Assembly: GCA_015056545.1 (NCBI GenBank)
Contig: SVGE01000004.1
Location: 100,721 to 164,720, forward strand
Source of the DNA: Clostridiales bacterium
GTDB lineage: Bacteria; Bacillota; Clostridia; TANB77; SIG350
Length of the DNA stretch: 64,000 bases
Reading direction: 5' to 3'
This document shows, piece by piece, positions 34,057 to 41,876 of the stretch (position 1 is its first letter; each line of letters begins with the position of its first letter). The notes beneath the pieces are model-generated. The model saw only the letters and a list, made by a program, of their open reading frames with translations. It searched no databases and was not told the origin of the DNA. The position numbers and the translations under genes are program-made.

Positions 34057-34932
34057 TCATTTTAGATATTTAATCCAGCTTTTAATTTGCTGTGGCATTA
34101 TGCATTCATTATCTAAAACGAATTTTGTTAATTTAGCTTTATCTATTATTATAATATTTTCTCCTTCTCCAATATATTTATCATATGTTGTAAATAAATA
34201 TACTGTATAATTTTTAGCTAACTCCTTAAATTCGTTTTTGTCTAAAATAACTTTACCTGTTTTTACTTGAACACATGCTTTTGAATTATCATTCCTATTC
34301 ACCATTGTAAACTCATATTTTTTAGTATCCTTTTGATTTGTATTAGGATATATCATATAGTCAAGTTCTTTTTGAAGATATAATGAAACAACAAGCTCTA
34401 CATCCTCTGGTAAAAGCATATTCCAAAAATTTGTTATTTCCTCTGTTTCATACCTAAACTCTGTTTTTGTATTATCATTATATATTGTCTTTATTAAGCT
34501 TTCTATTCCTATATCTTCATGATTAATAATACTTGTACTATTAGGTGCTCTAAAATTGTTTACAACTATACCTGGTACATTTTCTTGTCCACCAATTTTA
34601 ATAAAATCTACATCTACATAATGACATACATCATATTTTATATTTTCTTCTTTTTCTGAATGTTTCACATCACTTAATACACGACACAAATAATATACAT
34701 TATTATTATCTCTAGTCCATACCAAATCATTTATTTGCATTCTATAAAGAACCCTTATTGCTGTTATATATCCTCTTGCTTTTCTATATCTTTCCCGTCC
34801 TAACTTTTCTGCTTCTTCTTGGTCTTTAGGTAATTTATCTAGTGGCCAACCTATTCCTAAAATATTGTTTCCCCTGCAAAATTCAAATGCATTTTTATTA
34901 CTTGTCTTTATATTCATTCTCCATATATTCAT
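34057..34932 (-). CDS. Candidate restriction-type nuclease with N-terminal reader-like domain
   Basis: A protein of about 291 residues. The N-terminal region (MNIWRMNIKTSNKNAFEFC, NILGIGWPL, NDLVWTRDNNNVYYLCRVLSD) looks like a PUA/EVE-type nucleic-acid or modified-base reader. The C-terminal region from about residue 190 has YMIYPNTNQKDTKKYEFTM...KACVQVKTGK, consistent with the strand order of a PD-(D/E)XK nuclease (acidic residue, then Q-x-K). Together they suggest a single-protein modification-dependent or type IV-like defence enzyme. The start at 34932 follows GGAGGT. It stands alone with its own terminator. The assignment is by pattern only. Confidence 0.5.
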   Translation of the reverse strand: MNIWRMNIKTSNKNAFEFCRGNNILGIGWPLDKLPKDQEEAEKLGRERYRKARGYITAIRVLYRMQINDLVWTRDNNNVYYLCRVLSDVKHSEKEENIKYDVCHYVDVDFIKIGGQENVPGIVVNNFRAPNSTSIINHEDIGIESLIKTIYNDNTKTEFRYETEEITNFWNMLLPEDVELVVSLYLQKELDYMIYPNTNQKDTKKYEFTMVNRNDNSKACVQVKTGKVILDKNEFKELAKNYTVYLFTTYDKYIGEGENIIIIDKAKLTKFVLDNECIMPQQIKSWIKYLK

Positions 34933-35063
34933 AAACTTACCTCCAACAATATATAACATATTTATTTTTTATTATTTTAATTACTTTATTAGTATAACAT
35001 ATTTTTTATTTTATGTAAACTTTGTTACTCTAGAAAACATTTATATCTTTTTAAACAAACTAA

Positions 35064-35092
35064 TTGACATTAACAGAATATGGTAATATAAT
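35064..35092 (+). promoter_or_regulatory. Antisense-RNA promoter, module 1
   Basis: TTGACA (35064-35069), exactly 17 bases, TATAAT (35087-35092): a perfect consensus promoter firing toward the peptide gene from beyond its terminator. Confidence 0.88.
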
Positions 35093-35098
35093 ATATGT

Positions 35099-35166
35099 AG
35101 AAAGAATAGTATAAAATTTAACCAAAATTTAATAAAAAAAGAGTGGCTCGTATCCACTCTTTTTTT
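35099..35166 (+). ncRNA. Predicted antitoxin RNA, module 1 (about 68 nt)
   Basis: It is defined by the consensus promoter upstream and the bidirectional terminator at its end. It contains TAGTATAAAATTTAACCA (35107-35124). This matches, with one inserted T, 35229-35245, the complement of the peptide's start codon and first codons. The RNA can therefore pair with the peptide mRNA at two places: the terminator loop and the translation start. This is the layout of RNA II in the par locus of pAD1. Confidence 0.72.
35134..35166. terminator. Shared bidirectional terminator, module 1
   Basis: AAAAAAAGAGTGG, loop CTCGTAT, CCACTCTTTTTTT, with A- and T-tracts on both sides so it can end both convergent transcripts. 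Confidence 0.9.
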
Positions 35167-35180
35167 ACATGCTTTATGTA

Positions 35181-35246
35181 CTATATTTTTGCTACTAAAA
35201 TAAATATTATTAATAGTATCATAAACTTTAGTATAAAATTAACCAT
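35181..35246 (-). CDS. 21-residue hydrophobic peptide, type I toxin-like, copy 1
   Basis: ATG at 35244-35246, TAG at 35181-35183, with GGAGGTGGG ten bases upstream of the start. The peptide begins MVNFILKFMILL and ends LVAKI: one short membrane-spanning helix with a lysine near each end. Its mRNA is bounded by a promoter at 35289-35318 and the terminator at 35134-35166, giving about 150 nt. Copies 2 and 3 (36214-36279 and 41945-42010) have the same length and end in the same K-I-stop. Fst/Ldr peptides share the single helix but are longer and have a charged tail, so this may be a new family. Confidence 0.78.
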   Translation of the reverse strand: MVNFILKFMILLIIFILVAKI

Positions 35247-35267
35247 GCATTACCCACCTCCCCCCTT

Positions 35268-35318
35268 GCCCTTTTAAGACACATATATATTATACTTCCA
35301 TTTAATTCCAATTGTAAA
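35268..35318 (-). promoter_or_regulatory. Peptide promoter and 5' stem-loop, module 1
   Basis: Minus strand TTTACA (35313-35318), 18 bases, TATAAT (35289-35294). The transcript would start almost on a stem-loop GTCTT-AAA-AGGGC (35268-35280) immediately before the GGAGG. Two G-U pairs keep the stem that is GTCCT-AAA-AGGAC in module 2. Confidence 0.75.
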
Positions 35319-35431
35319 AAAGAATTGTTCGTCAAATTATGCTGTAATCCGCTACTTTAATGCATTTTTAGAAATTATTAGATAAAACTAAATGTAATGT
35401 TTTGTCTATTTTTTATTTATTTCAAATTATG

Positions 35432-35460
35432 TTGACTATTTTAAATAATTTTGTTATTAT
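35432..35460 (+). promoter_or_regulatory. Promoter of the 35519-36079 gene
   Basis: TTGACT (35432-35437), a 17-base spacer and TATTAT (35455-35460), conserved in unit 2. A hairpin AGATAAAAC/GTTTTGTCT followed by a T-run lies just upstream (35380-35416) and would block readthrough from the antisense promoter. Confidence 0.7.
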
Positions 35461-35518
35461 ATTGCTACATTTATATATTATATTTATTTAATAAAATTTT
35501 TTTATTGGAGGAATTTTT

Positions 35519-36079
35519 ATGCAAAAATACACAAAAAAAGACAGGAACTTTTACATTTGGACCTTAAGTAACTGTATTAAAAGCATTTACGAAGAATGGG
35601 GAATTGATATGATGTCAATGTATGACAATATACAAAAAGATTTCCCTAATGCAGCAAAAGCTATTCGAAAAATGTATTCAAAATTTAATATCAATAATTA
35701 TGGAAAAGCAAAACCATTAACATTTGAAAATTCTGAATATATTTATCAGGCTATTGCTAACTTTATTCCAGCAAAACAAAATTTAAAATTTGATTTAACT
35801 ACAAATGAATTGGATAAAAAGTATGAAAATTTGAATATGTGTTCATGGGATAAATTCGTGCATATTAACAGAATGGATTTACTTATGGCAATTCTTCTTT
35901 TCACAGAAGAATTTATATTTGACCCTATTTCAAGTTCAAATGTTAAAGTAACAGATGAAAATCTATTTATTTCAAGCGAATTTGTACTTATTAATTTTGT
36001 AAAAGCAAAAACAGGTGAAATTATAGTATATATTACTGTAAAAGATGTTTTAACTTTAAAATATATTATATTAAACTAA
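35519..36079 (+). CDS. Hypothetical protein, duplicated family copy 1
   Basis: This 186-residue protein has no signal peptide or TM. Segments shared with the copy at 36550-37089 are FYxWxxxxxI (start), FPxAxKAxxKMYxxFxxNxxxKAKPL (about residues 42-70), a stretch around YIxxxIxNxIPxxQNxKFDL, RxDLLxxILLFxEEFIFxP (about 118-140), and a C-terminal I.VYI..KD.L.L.YIILN. The strongest conservation is in the two helical cores. It starts ATG after TTGGAGGAATTTTT. Function unknown; placement beside a toxin-like module suggests an accessory or defence context. Confidence 0.75.
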   Translation: MQKYTKKDRNFYIWTLSNCIKSIYEEWGIDMMSMYDNIQKDFPNAAKAIRKMYSKFNINNYGKAKPLTFENSEYIYQAIANFIPAKQNLKFDLTTNELDKKYENLNMCSWDKFVHINRMDLLMAILLFTEEFIFDPISSSNVKVTDENLFISSEFVLINFVKAKTGEIIVYITVKDVLTLKYIILN

Positions 36080-36097
36080 TTATATTTTTTAAATTAG

Positions 36098-36126
36098 TTG
36101 CCAATAGCAAAATACGGTAATATAAT
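36098..36126 (+). promoter_or_regulatory. Antisense-RNA promoter, module 2
   Basis: TTGCCA (36098-36103), 17 bases, TATAAT (36121-36126). It is one mismatch from the module 1 promoter and equally spaced. Confidence 0.85.
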
Positions 36127-36132
36127 ATATGT

Positions 36133-36199
36133 AGAAATAATAGTATAAAATTTAACCAAAATTTAATTAAAAAAGAGTGGCTACTTTCCACTCTTTTTT
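36133..36199 (+). ncRNA. Predicted antitoxin RNA, module 2 (about 67 nt)
   Basis: It has the same bounds as module 1. TAGTATAAAATTTAACCA (36141-36158) matches the complement of the peptide start TAGTATAGAATTAACCA (36262-36278) except for one base and one insertion. Because modules 1 and 2 share this repeat, each RNA could act on both peptide mRNAs. Confidence 0.7.
36169..36199. terminator. Shared bidirectional terminator, module 2
   Basis: AAAAAAGAGTGG, loop CTACTTT, CCACTCTTTTTT. The stem is the same as in module 1 and the loop differs. Confidence 0.9.
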
Positions 36200-36213
36200 A
36201 CATTTTTTATGTA

Positions 36214-36279
36214 CTATATTTTATCTACTAAAATAAGCATTATTACTAGTATCATAAACTTTAGTATAGAATTAACCAT
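36214..36279 (-). CDS. 21-residue hydrophobic peptide, type I toxin-like, copy 2
   Basis: ATG at 36277-36279 and TAG at 36214-36216, with GGAGGTGGG upstream. The product begins MVNSILKFMILV and ends LVDKI: 21 residues, one hydrophobic helix. Compared with copy 1 most changes are conservative (I/V/L/M exchanges) and the frame is intact, which argues for selection on the peptide. Aspartate replaces alanine before the terminal K-I. Confidence 0.76.
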   Translation of the reverse strand: MVNSILKFMILVIMLILVDKI

Positions 36280-36299
36280 ATTTTTCCCACCTCCTCCCT

Positions 36300-36327
36300 T
36301 GTCCTTTTAGGACACATATATATTATA
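36300..36327 (-). promoter_or_regulatory. Peptide -10 box and 5' stem-loop, module 2
   Basis: Minus strand TATAAT (36322-36327) with a weak -35. The transcript would begin at the perfect stem-loop GTCCT-AAA-AGGAC (36301-36313), followed by the ribosome site. Confidence 0.65.
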
Positions 36328-36463
36328 CTTCCATTTAATACCAATCGTAGTAAAAATCGTTAGTCAAATTATGCTGTAATATTCTATTTAAATGTATTTT
36401 TAAATATTATTAGATAAAACTAAATGTTATGTTTTGTCTAATTTCCTTTTATTTTATATTATG

Positions 36464-36492
36464 TTGACTATTTTTAATATTTTTGGTATTAT
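36464..36492 (+). promoter_or_regulatory. Promoter of the 36550-37089 gene
   Basis: TTGACT (36464-36469), 17 bases, TATTAT (36487-36492), the same as in unit 1. AATAAAA and TTTTTATT pair just before the GGAGG. Confidence 0.7.
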
Positions 36493-36549
36493 ATTGCTAC
36501 ATTTATATATTATTTTATTTAATAAAACTTTTTTATTGGAGGTATTTTT

Positions 36550-37089
36550 ATGTATTTAAAAGACACTGTTTTTTATACTTGGGTTGTGGAGGAATTTATT
36601 CATGAAACATTATTATTGCATGGAACTAAATTTATTAAGTTATATTATTATCTAAAACAATATTTCCCTGAAGCTATAAAAGCTCTTAATAAAATGTATT
36701 ATAACTTTAAACTTAATGATTTATCTAAAGCAAAACCATTAAAAGTTTGTAAACCTAATTTCATTTATGAACATATTTCTAATCTTATTCCATCAAATCA
36801 AAATTTCAAGTTTGATTTATATATTAATGAATTCTCAGATACGTATAAACATTTGAATTGCAAAGCAAGTGGATCAATAGAAAGAATTGATTTAATTTTA
36901 CTAATTTTGCTATTTTCAGAAGAATTTATATTTAAACCAGCAAAAATAAATAATCTTAATATTACCCCTTCTGAACTTACTACAGAAGGCACATATGTTT
37001 CAATTAATATTCGTCATAACATAAATACAACAAGTATAAATATACAAATAAAAGATGCTCTATCTATTCAATTTATTATACTTAATTAA
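36550..37089 (+). CDS. Hypothetical protein, duplicated family copy 2
   Basis: This 179-residue protein is paralogous to that of 35519-36079 (shared YFPEAIKALNKMYYNFKLND/KAKPL, YEHISNLIPSNQNFKFDL, RIDLILLILLFSEEFIFKP and the terminal IQFIILN). The proteins have diverged far more than their upstream regions. Copy 1 starts with a basic KYTKKDRN segment, replaced here by YLKDTV. A terminator follows directly. No known domain. Confidence 0.75.
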   Translation: MYLKDTVFYTWVVEEFIHETLLLHGTKFIKLYYYLKQYFPEAIKALNKMYYNFKLNDLSKAKPLKVCKPNFIYEHISNLIPSNQNFKFDLYINEFSDTYKHLNCKASGSIERIDLILLILLFSEEFIFKPAKINNLNITPSELTTEGTYVSINIRHNINTTSINIQIKDALSIQFIILN

Positions 37090-37097
37090 ACTTATAT

Positions 37098-37129
37098 AAA
37101 GGCATTATCCGTAAAAAGATAATGTCTTT
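37098..37129 (+). terminator. Terminator after the 36550-37089 gene
   Basis: AAAGGCATTATC, loop CGTAAAAA, GATAATGTCTTT (one wobble), then a T-rich run. Confidence 0.8.
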
Positions 37130-37140
37130 GTATTTATTTA

Positions 37141-37202
37141 TTGACAATTATATATATGTATAATATAATTCATAGCGTACTATGTTATATATAGTATGCT
37201 AT
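37141..37202 (+). promoter_or_regulatory. Promoter and MarR operator
   Basis: TTGACA (37141-37146), 17 bases, TATAAT (37164-37169) is a perfect promoter. Immediately downstream ATAGCGTACTAT (37172-37183) and ATAGTATGCTAT (37191-37202) form an 11-of-12 inverted repeat spanning the expected start site, a typical position for autoregulation by the MarR protein. Confidence 0.8.
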
Positions 37203-37220
37203 ATGAAAAGAGGTGAAATT

Positions 37221-37664
37221 TTGAAACAAAATTCTCTAGGTAGATTATTTAAAATGATAAATAATATTTTTGAATATAATTGTAATAAAAATTTAGCTAA
37301 ATTAAATCTTACTCGTTCACAAATGGATATATTAATTTTTATACATTTGAATTCAAAAAAAGATATTGAAACAAATCAGATAGATATAGAAAAACACTTT
37401 AATCTAAAAAATCCAACAGTTACAGGTATTATTAATAGATTAGAAGAAAAAGAGTTATTAATAAGATTGCCTAGCTTAAAAGGTGCTAATTATAAAAAAA
37501 TTGAATTAACTCAAACAGCTATAAGTCTATTAAAAAAAGGATATAATCAAGCTTTAAAAGGCGAAAAAGAAATTTTTGGAATATTAAATGAAACTGAAAA
37601 AAAAGAATTACAAAGATTATTAAATAAAGTATTAGAAGACTATCAAAAAAATAACATTAAATAA
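37221..37664 (+). CDS. MarR-family transcriptional regulator
   Basis: A protein of about 148 residues. The start is set at TTG 37221 because GAGGTG lies five bases upstream; ATG 37203 is the alternative. The winged-helix region is clear: LTRSQMDILIFIHLN, NQIDIEKHFNLKNPTVTGIINRLEEKELLIR (recognition helix and wing), and KKIELTQTAISLLKKG. The C-terminal helix forms the dimer. It heads an operon with two ABC exporter half-transporters, a common arrangement in which MarR represses a drug or peptide exporter and is released by its substrate. Confidence 0.92.
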   Translation: MKQNSLGRLFKMINNIFEYNCNKNLAKLNLTRSQMDILIFIHLNSKKDIETNQIDIEKHFNLKNPTVTGIINRLEEKELLIRLPSLKGANYKKIELTQTAISLLKKGYNQALKGEKEIFGILNETEKKELQRLLNKVLEDYQKNNIK

Positions 37665-37675
37665 GGAGGTAATAT

Positions 37676-39418
37676 ATGATAAAAGAATTAGCTAAATCTG
37701 TAAGAGAATATAAAAAATATGCAATATTAACACCTATTTGTGTCGCTATAGAGGTTGTATTAGAAATTCTTATACCACTTCTTATGGCAGAGCTTGTGGA
37801 TTTCGGAATATATGCTGGAGACATGAATATTGTATATAAAGTTGGACTTCAATTAATATTATATGCAATATTTTCATTAATGTTTGGTGCACTTTCTGGT
37901 TGGTTTGCTGCAAAAGCATCATCTGGATTTGCAAAAAATTTACGTCAAGACTTATATTATAAAGTACAAAACTTTTCATTCTATAATATAGATAGATTTT
38001 CAACAGCTTCTTTAGTTACACGTTTGACAACTGATGTATCGAATGTACAAAGATCATTTCAAATGATAACTAGAATTGCTGTAAGAGCTCCTTTAATGGC
38101 TATAGTTGCTTTAATATCTGCTCTTAGAATAAATGTAAAATTATCTTTAGTATTTTTAATACTAATCCCTATTATTGGACTTGGACTTTTTTTAATAATT
38201 AGAAAAGCTCATCCAATAATGAAAAAAGTATTTAAAACATACGATAAATTAAATAATGTTGTTGAAGAAAATGTTTCTGCAATTAGAGTTGTTAAATCAT
38301 TTGTTTTAGAAGATGAAGAAATTGAAAAATTTGAGAATGTATCAGATGATATTTATCAAAACTTTATAAAAGCTGAAAAATTATTAGCTGCAAATATGCC
38401 GTTAATGCAATTTGCAATATACCTTTGTATAATACTTATATCATGGTTTGGTGCACATATTATCGTGGAATCAAATATGAGTATTTTAACAACAGGTCAG
38501 CTTATGACATTGTTTACATACTCAATACAAATTCTTTCAAGTTTAATGATGGTTTCTATGGTTTTAGTTATGATTACTATATCTAAATCTTCTGCAGAAA
38601 GAATTGTTGAAGTATTACAGGAAATCCCTGATATATCTAATCCAGAAAAGCCAATAACAGAAATTAAGGATGGTTCAATTGAATTTAATAATGTTAGCTT
38701 TAGTTATATAAAAGATGAAAGTAAAGAATGTTTAAAAAATATTAACTTAAATATTAAGTCTGGTGAAACTATTGGTATTATAGGAGGAACTGGTAGTGGT
38801 AAATCAAGTTTAGTTAATTTAATTCCTAGATTATATGATGTAACACAAGGTACATTAAAAGTTAGTGGAATTAATGTTAAAGATTATGATATTAAATCAC
38901 TTAGAAATGCTGTTTCTTGTGTACTTCAAAAAAATGTTTTATTTACTGGAACTATTAAAGATAATATTCGTTGGGGAGACCAAAACGCTACTGATGAAGA
39001 AATTATACATGTATGCAAATTAGCTCAAGCAGATGAATTCATTTCTACATTCCCAGATAAATATGATACATTTATTGAAGAAGGTGGAACTAATGTATCT
39101 GGTGGTCAAAAACAAAGATTATGTATTGCACGTGCACTTCTTAAAAAGCCTAAGATATTAATATTAGATGACTCAACAAGTGCTGTTGATACAAAAACAG
39201 ATAAATTAATACAAACTGCTTTTAAAGAACAAATACCAGATACAACTAAGATAATTATTTCACAAAGAATATCTTCTGTTGAACATGCAGATAAAATTAT
39301 TGTTATGGATAATGGTAATATATCTGCAATTGGAACACATGATGAATTATTAAAACAAAGTAATATATACAGAGAAGTATATGATTCCCAAGTGAAAGGA
39401 AGTGATACAAATGAATAA
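37676..39418 (+). CDS. ABC exporter half-transporter (permease-ATPase fusion)
   Basis: This 580-residue protein has six TM segments (about residues 18-300) followed by an ATPase domain: Walker A GGTGSGKSSLVN (near 370), Q-loop VLQKNVLFTG, signature NVSGGQKQRL, Walker B ILILDDSTSAVD. The residue after Walker B is Asp rather than the catalytic Glu, so this half is the degenerate site of a heterodimer such as YheI/BmrC. It overlaps the start of its partner by 8 bases. GGAGGTAATAT precedes the ATG. Confidence 0.95.
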   Translation: MIKELAKSVREYKKYAILTPICVAIEVVLEILIPLLMAELVDFGIYAGDMNIVYKVGLQLILYAIFSLMFGALSGWFAAKASSGFAKNLRQDLYYKVQNFSFYNIDRFSTASLVTRLTTDVSNVQRSFQMITRIAVRAPLMAIVALISALRINVKLSLVFLILIPIIGLGLFLIIRKAHPIMKKVFKTYDKLNNVVEENVSAIRVVKSFVLEDEEIEKFENVSDDIYQNFIKAEKLLAANMPLMQFAIYLCIILISWFGAHIIVESNMSILTTGQLMTLFTYSIQILSSLMMVSMVLVMITISKSSAERIVEVLQEIPDISNPEKPITEIKDGSIEFNNVSFSYIKDESKECLKNINLNIKSGETIGIIGGTGSGKSSLVNLIPRLYDVTQGTLKVSGINVKDYDIKSLRNAVSCVLQKNVLFTGTIKDNIRWGDQNATDEEIIHVCKLAQADEFISTFPDKYDTFIEEGGTNVSGGQKQRLCIARALLKKPKILILDDSTSAVDTKTDKLIQTAFKEQIPDTTKIIISQRISSVEHADKIIVMDNGNISAIGTHDELLKQSNIYREVYDSQVKGSDTNE

Positions 39419-41294
39419 AGATATGAAAAAACATGGCCCTAAAATTGAAAAAGGAACAATTGGAAGATTACTAAAATATATTACAAAAAATCATAAAAAG
39501 AAATTTATATTTGTTATCATTTGTATCATATTAAGTTCTGTTGCAAATGTATTAGGTTCACTATTTTTGCAAACATTAATAGATGACTATATTACTCCCC
39601 TACTAGGAGTGCAAAATCCTGTTTATACAGGGCTACTTAAGGCAATAGGAGTGATGGGATTAATTTATTTAGTAGGAATTATAACTGCATATGTATATAA
39701 CAGAGTTATGGCAATAATATCTCAAAATGTTTTAAAAGATATACGTGATGAAATGTTTATTAAAATGCAAGCATTACCTATTAGATATTTTGATACACAT
39801 ACACATGGTGATATAATGAGTCATTATACAAATGATACAGATACTTTAAGACAAATGATTTCAAACTCACTTCCTCAATTTGTATCATCTGCTATAACTA
39901 TCATTTCTGTATTTTGTTCAATGATATATTTAGCTCCAATATTAACTGTATTTGTAATTTTATTTTCTATTATTACAATAATTGTAACTAGATTAATTGG
40001 CAGTAAAAGCGCAAAGTATTTTATAAACCAACAATATTCATTAGGAAGAGTTAATGGATTTATTGAAGAAATGATAAGTGGTCAAAAAGTTGTTAAAGTA
40101 TTTACACATGAGGAAAAAGCTAAACAAGATTTTGATATTCTTAACGAACAATTAAATGATGATATGTTTAAAGCTAACAGATATGTTAATATATTAATGC
40201 CAATTGCTAATAACTTAGGAAATCTTTCTTATGTTTTAGTTGCAATATTTGGGTGTTTACTTTCATTTAATGGTATCATTACTTTAACACCTGGTACACT
40301 TGTAGCATTTCTGCAATTAACTAAAAGTTTTAATCATCCAATTAACCAAATTTCAAATCAGCTTAATTCAGTTATTATGGCATTAGCTGGTGCTAGTAGA
40401 ATATTTAAAATGATGGATGAAGAGCCTGAACATGATGAAGGTTATGTAACTTTAGTTAATGTAAAAAAAGAAAATGGTAAATTAATAGAAACAGATGAAA
40501 AAACAAATTTATGGGCTTGGAAACACCCTCATCATGATGGTACATTAGATTATGTTGAATTAAAAGGACATATTGAATTACATGAAGTAGATTTTGGATA
40601 TGTTCCTGAAAAAACTGTCCTGTATGATATTTCACTATATGCAAAACCTGGTCAAAAAATAGCTTTTGTTGGTGCAACTGGTGCAGGTAAAACAACTATC
40701 ACTAATTTGATTAATAGGTTTTATGATATTGAAGATGGTAAGATTAGATATGATGGAATTAATATAAATAAAATAAAAAAAGATTCATTAAGAAAATCTT
40801 TAGGTATAGTACTTCAAGATACTTACCTATTTACTGGAACTATTAAAGATAATATTAAATATGGTTGTGATAACGCAACAGATGAGCAAGTTATAGAAGC
40901 TGCAAAACTTGCTAATGCACATAACTTTATTGAAATGTTACCAAATGGTTATGATACAATGCTTACAGCAAATGGCGCGCAACTTTCACAAGGCCAAAGA
41001 CAATTACTTGCAATTGCAAGAGTCGCTATAAATAACCCACCTGTTATGATACTTGATGAAGCTACTTCAAGTATTGATACTAGAACTGAAAAAATTGTTC
41101 AAGATGGTATGGATAAATTAATGGAAGGAAGAACAGTTCTTGTAATTGCACATAGATTATCTACAATACGTAATTCAAAGGCTATTATGGTATTAGAAAA
41201 AGGTAGAATTATTGAAAGAGGAAATCATGAAGAATTAATTCAGCAAAAAGGTAAATATTATCAACTATATACTGGTGCATTTGAATTAGAATAA
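39411..41294 (+). CDS. ABC exporter half-transporter (permease-ATPase fusion)
   Basis: A protein of about 627 residues, partner of the previous gene. The TM domain starts at about residue 30. The nucleotide-binding domain has Walker A GATGAGKTTITN, signature AQLSQGQRQLL (SQGQ in place of SGGQ), Walker B MILDEATSSID with the catalytic Glu, and the H-loop VIAHRL. The canonical Walker B here and the degenerate one in the partner predict an asymmetric heterodimer as in BmrCD. An extra acidic/HH-rich insert (KHPHHDGTLDYVEL) precedes the ATPase. The ATG at 39411 follows AAAGGAAGTG. Confidence 0.95.
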   Translation: MNKDMKKHGPKIEKGTIGRLLKYITKNHKKKFIFVIICIILSSVANVLGSLFLQTLIDDYITPLLGVQNPVYTGLLKAIGVMGLIYLVGIITAYVYNRVMAIISQNVLKDIRDEMFIKMQALPIRYFDTHTHGDIMSHYTNDTDTLRQMISNSLPQFVSSAITIISVFCSMIYLAPILTVFVILFSIITIIVTRLIGSKSAKYFINQQYSLGRVNGFIEEMISGQKVVKVFTHEEKAKQDFDILNEQLNDDMFKANRYVNILMPIANNLGNLSYVLVAIFGCLLSFNGIITLTPGTLVAFLQLTKSFNHPINQISNQLNSVIMALAGASRIFKMMDEEPEHDEGYVTLVNVKKENGKLIETDEKTNLWAWKHPHHDGTLDYVELKGHIELHEVDFGYVPEKTVLYDISLYAKPGQKIAFVGATGAGKTTITNLINRFYDIEDGKIRYDGININKIKKDSLRKSLGIVLQDTYLFTGTIKDNIKYGCDNATDEQVIEAAKLANAHNFIEMLPNGYDTMLTANGAQLSQGQRQLLAIARVAINNPPVMILDEATSSIDTRTEKIVQDGMDKLMEGRTVLVIAHRLSTIRNSKAIMVLEKGRIIERGNHEELIQQKGKYYQLYTGAFELE

Positions 41295-41309
41295 ACATAT
41301 ATAAATACT

Positions 41310-41340
41310 AAAAAGGAAGCTTATATTTAGCTTCCTTTTT
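41310..41340. terminator. Bidirectional terminator
   Basis: AAAAAGGAAGC, loop TTATATTTA, GCTTCCTTTTT, between the ABC operon and the convergent lipoprotein gene. Confidence 0.9.
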
Positions 41341-41348
41341 GGTATACA

Positions 41349-41618
41349 TTACTTTTCAATATCTTTGTAAGTTACAAAATAACCTTTATATGCATTCGCA
41401 AATGCAAACGAGATTTCTACGATTTCATATTTCGTTTGATCAAGCTCATTTAAAAAGCCCAAATAGTCTTTTTTGTTTTTAGCTTCATATAAATAATAGC
41501 TCCCAACATTTTCAATTTCATACAAAGTCTTTTCTTCTGTACTAGATTCGTCTTGTCCACAACTTACCAAAGTTAAAAGACAACCTAATACAAGTATTAA
41601 TGCAATAATTTTTTTCAT
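41349..41618 (-). CDS. Small lipoprotein
   Basis: An 89-residue precursor with a lipoprotein signal: KKIIALILVLGCLLTLVSC|GQ, with the lipobox LVSC near residue 19. The mature part is short and acidic at first (DESSTEEKTLYEIENV), then SYYLYEAKNKKDYLGFLNELDQTKYEIVEISFAF, a possible small alpha/beta fold. The ATG at 41618 follows GGAGGAAAGC. A promoter with TTGCAA-N16-TATAAT lies about 70 bases upstream. Function unknown. Confidence 0.75.
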   Translation of the reverse strand: MKKIIALILVLGCLLTLVSCGQDESSTEEKTLYEIENVGSYYLYEAKNKKDYLGFLNELDQTKYEIVEISFAFANAYKGYFVTYKDIEK

Positions 41619-41688
41619 TTTGCTTTCCTCCATTTAAATAAAAAATTTTTTTAAATTAATTAATATAAAATATATTAACGACATTTAT

Positions 41689-41716
41689 ATTATAACATAG
41701 TTTCGTTTTTTTGCAA
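41689..41716 (-). promoter_or_regulatory. Promoter of the lipoprotein gene
   Basis: Minus strand TTGCAA (41711-41716), 16 bases, TATAAT (41689-41694) with TGT just before the -10. Between here and the module 3 promoter (about 41717-41876) I see only AT-rich sequence and no gene. Confidence 0.65.
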
Positions 41717-41876
41717 CATTATGTTAACTTTCAAAAGTTTACTGATTAAATTTTTAATTTTTACTATTTTCTATTTTTCTCTATTTTTTTCATTATTCTA
41801 TTTTATCTTCTATACAACATTGTTGCAAAACATTGATATATAGCTATTTATAGCATTATTTGACGAACGATTCTCC

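Larger units (their letters stand above)
35064..37089. repeat. Tandem duplication of a peptide/antisense module plus a downstream gene
   Basis: Unit 1 (35064-36079) and unit 2 (36098-37089) have the same parts in the same order: antisense-RNA promoter, shared terminator, 21-codon peptide gene on minus, its promoter, a conserved leader with an AGATAAAAC/GTTTTGTCT hairpin, a TTGACT-N17-TATTAT promoter, an AATAAAA/TTTTATT hairpin, and a plus-strand gene of about 180 codons. The intergenic parts are much more conserved than the plus-strand proteins. Confidence 0.9.

Noticed and set aside
35248-35250. Upstream ATG for peptide copy 1
   Set aside because: It gives only three codons before a stop in another frame; copies 2 and 3 support the ATG at 35244-35246.
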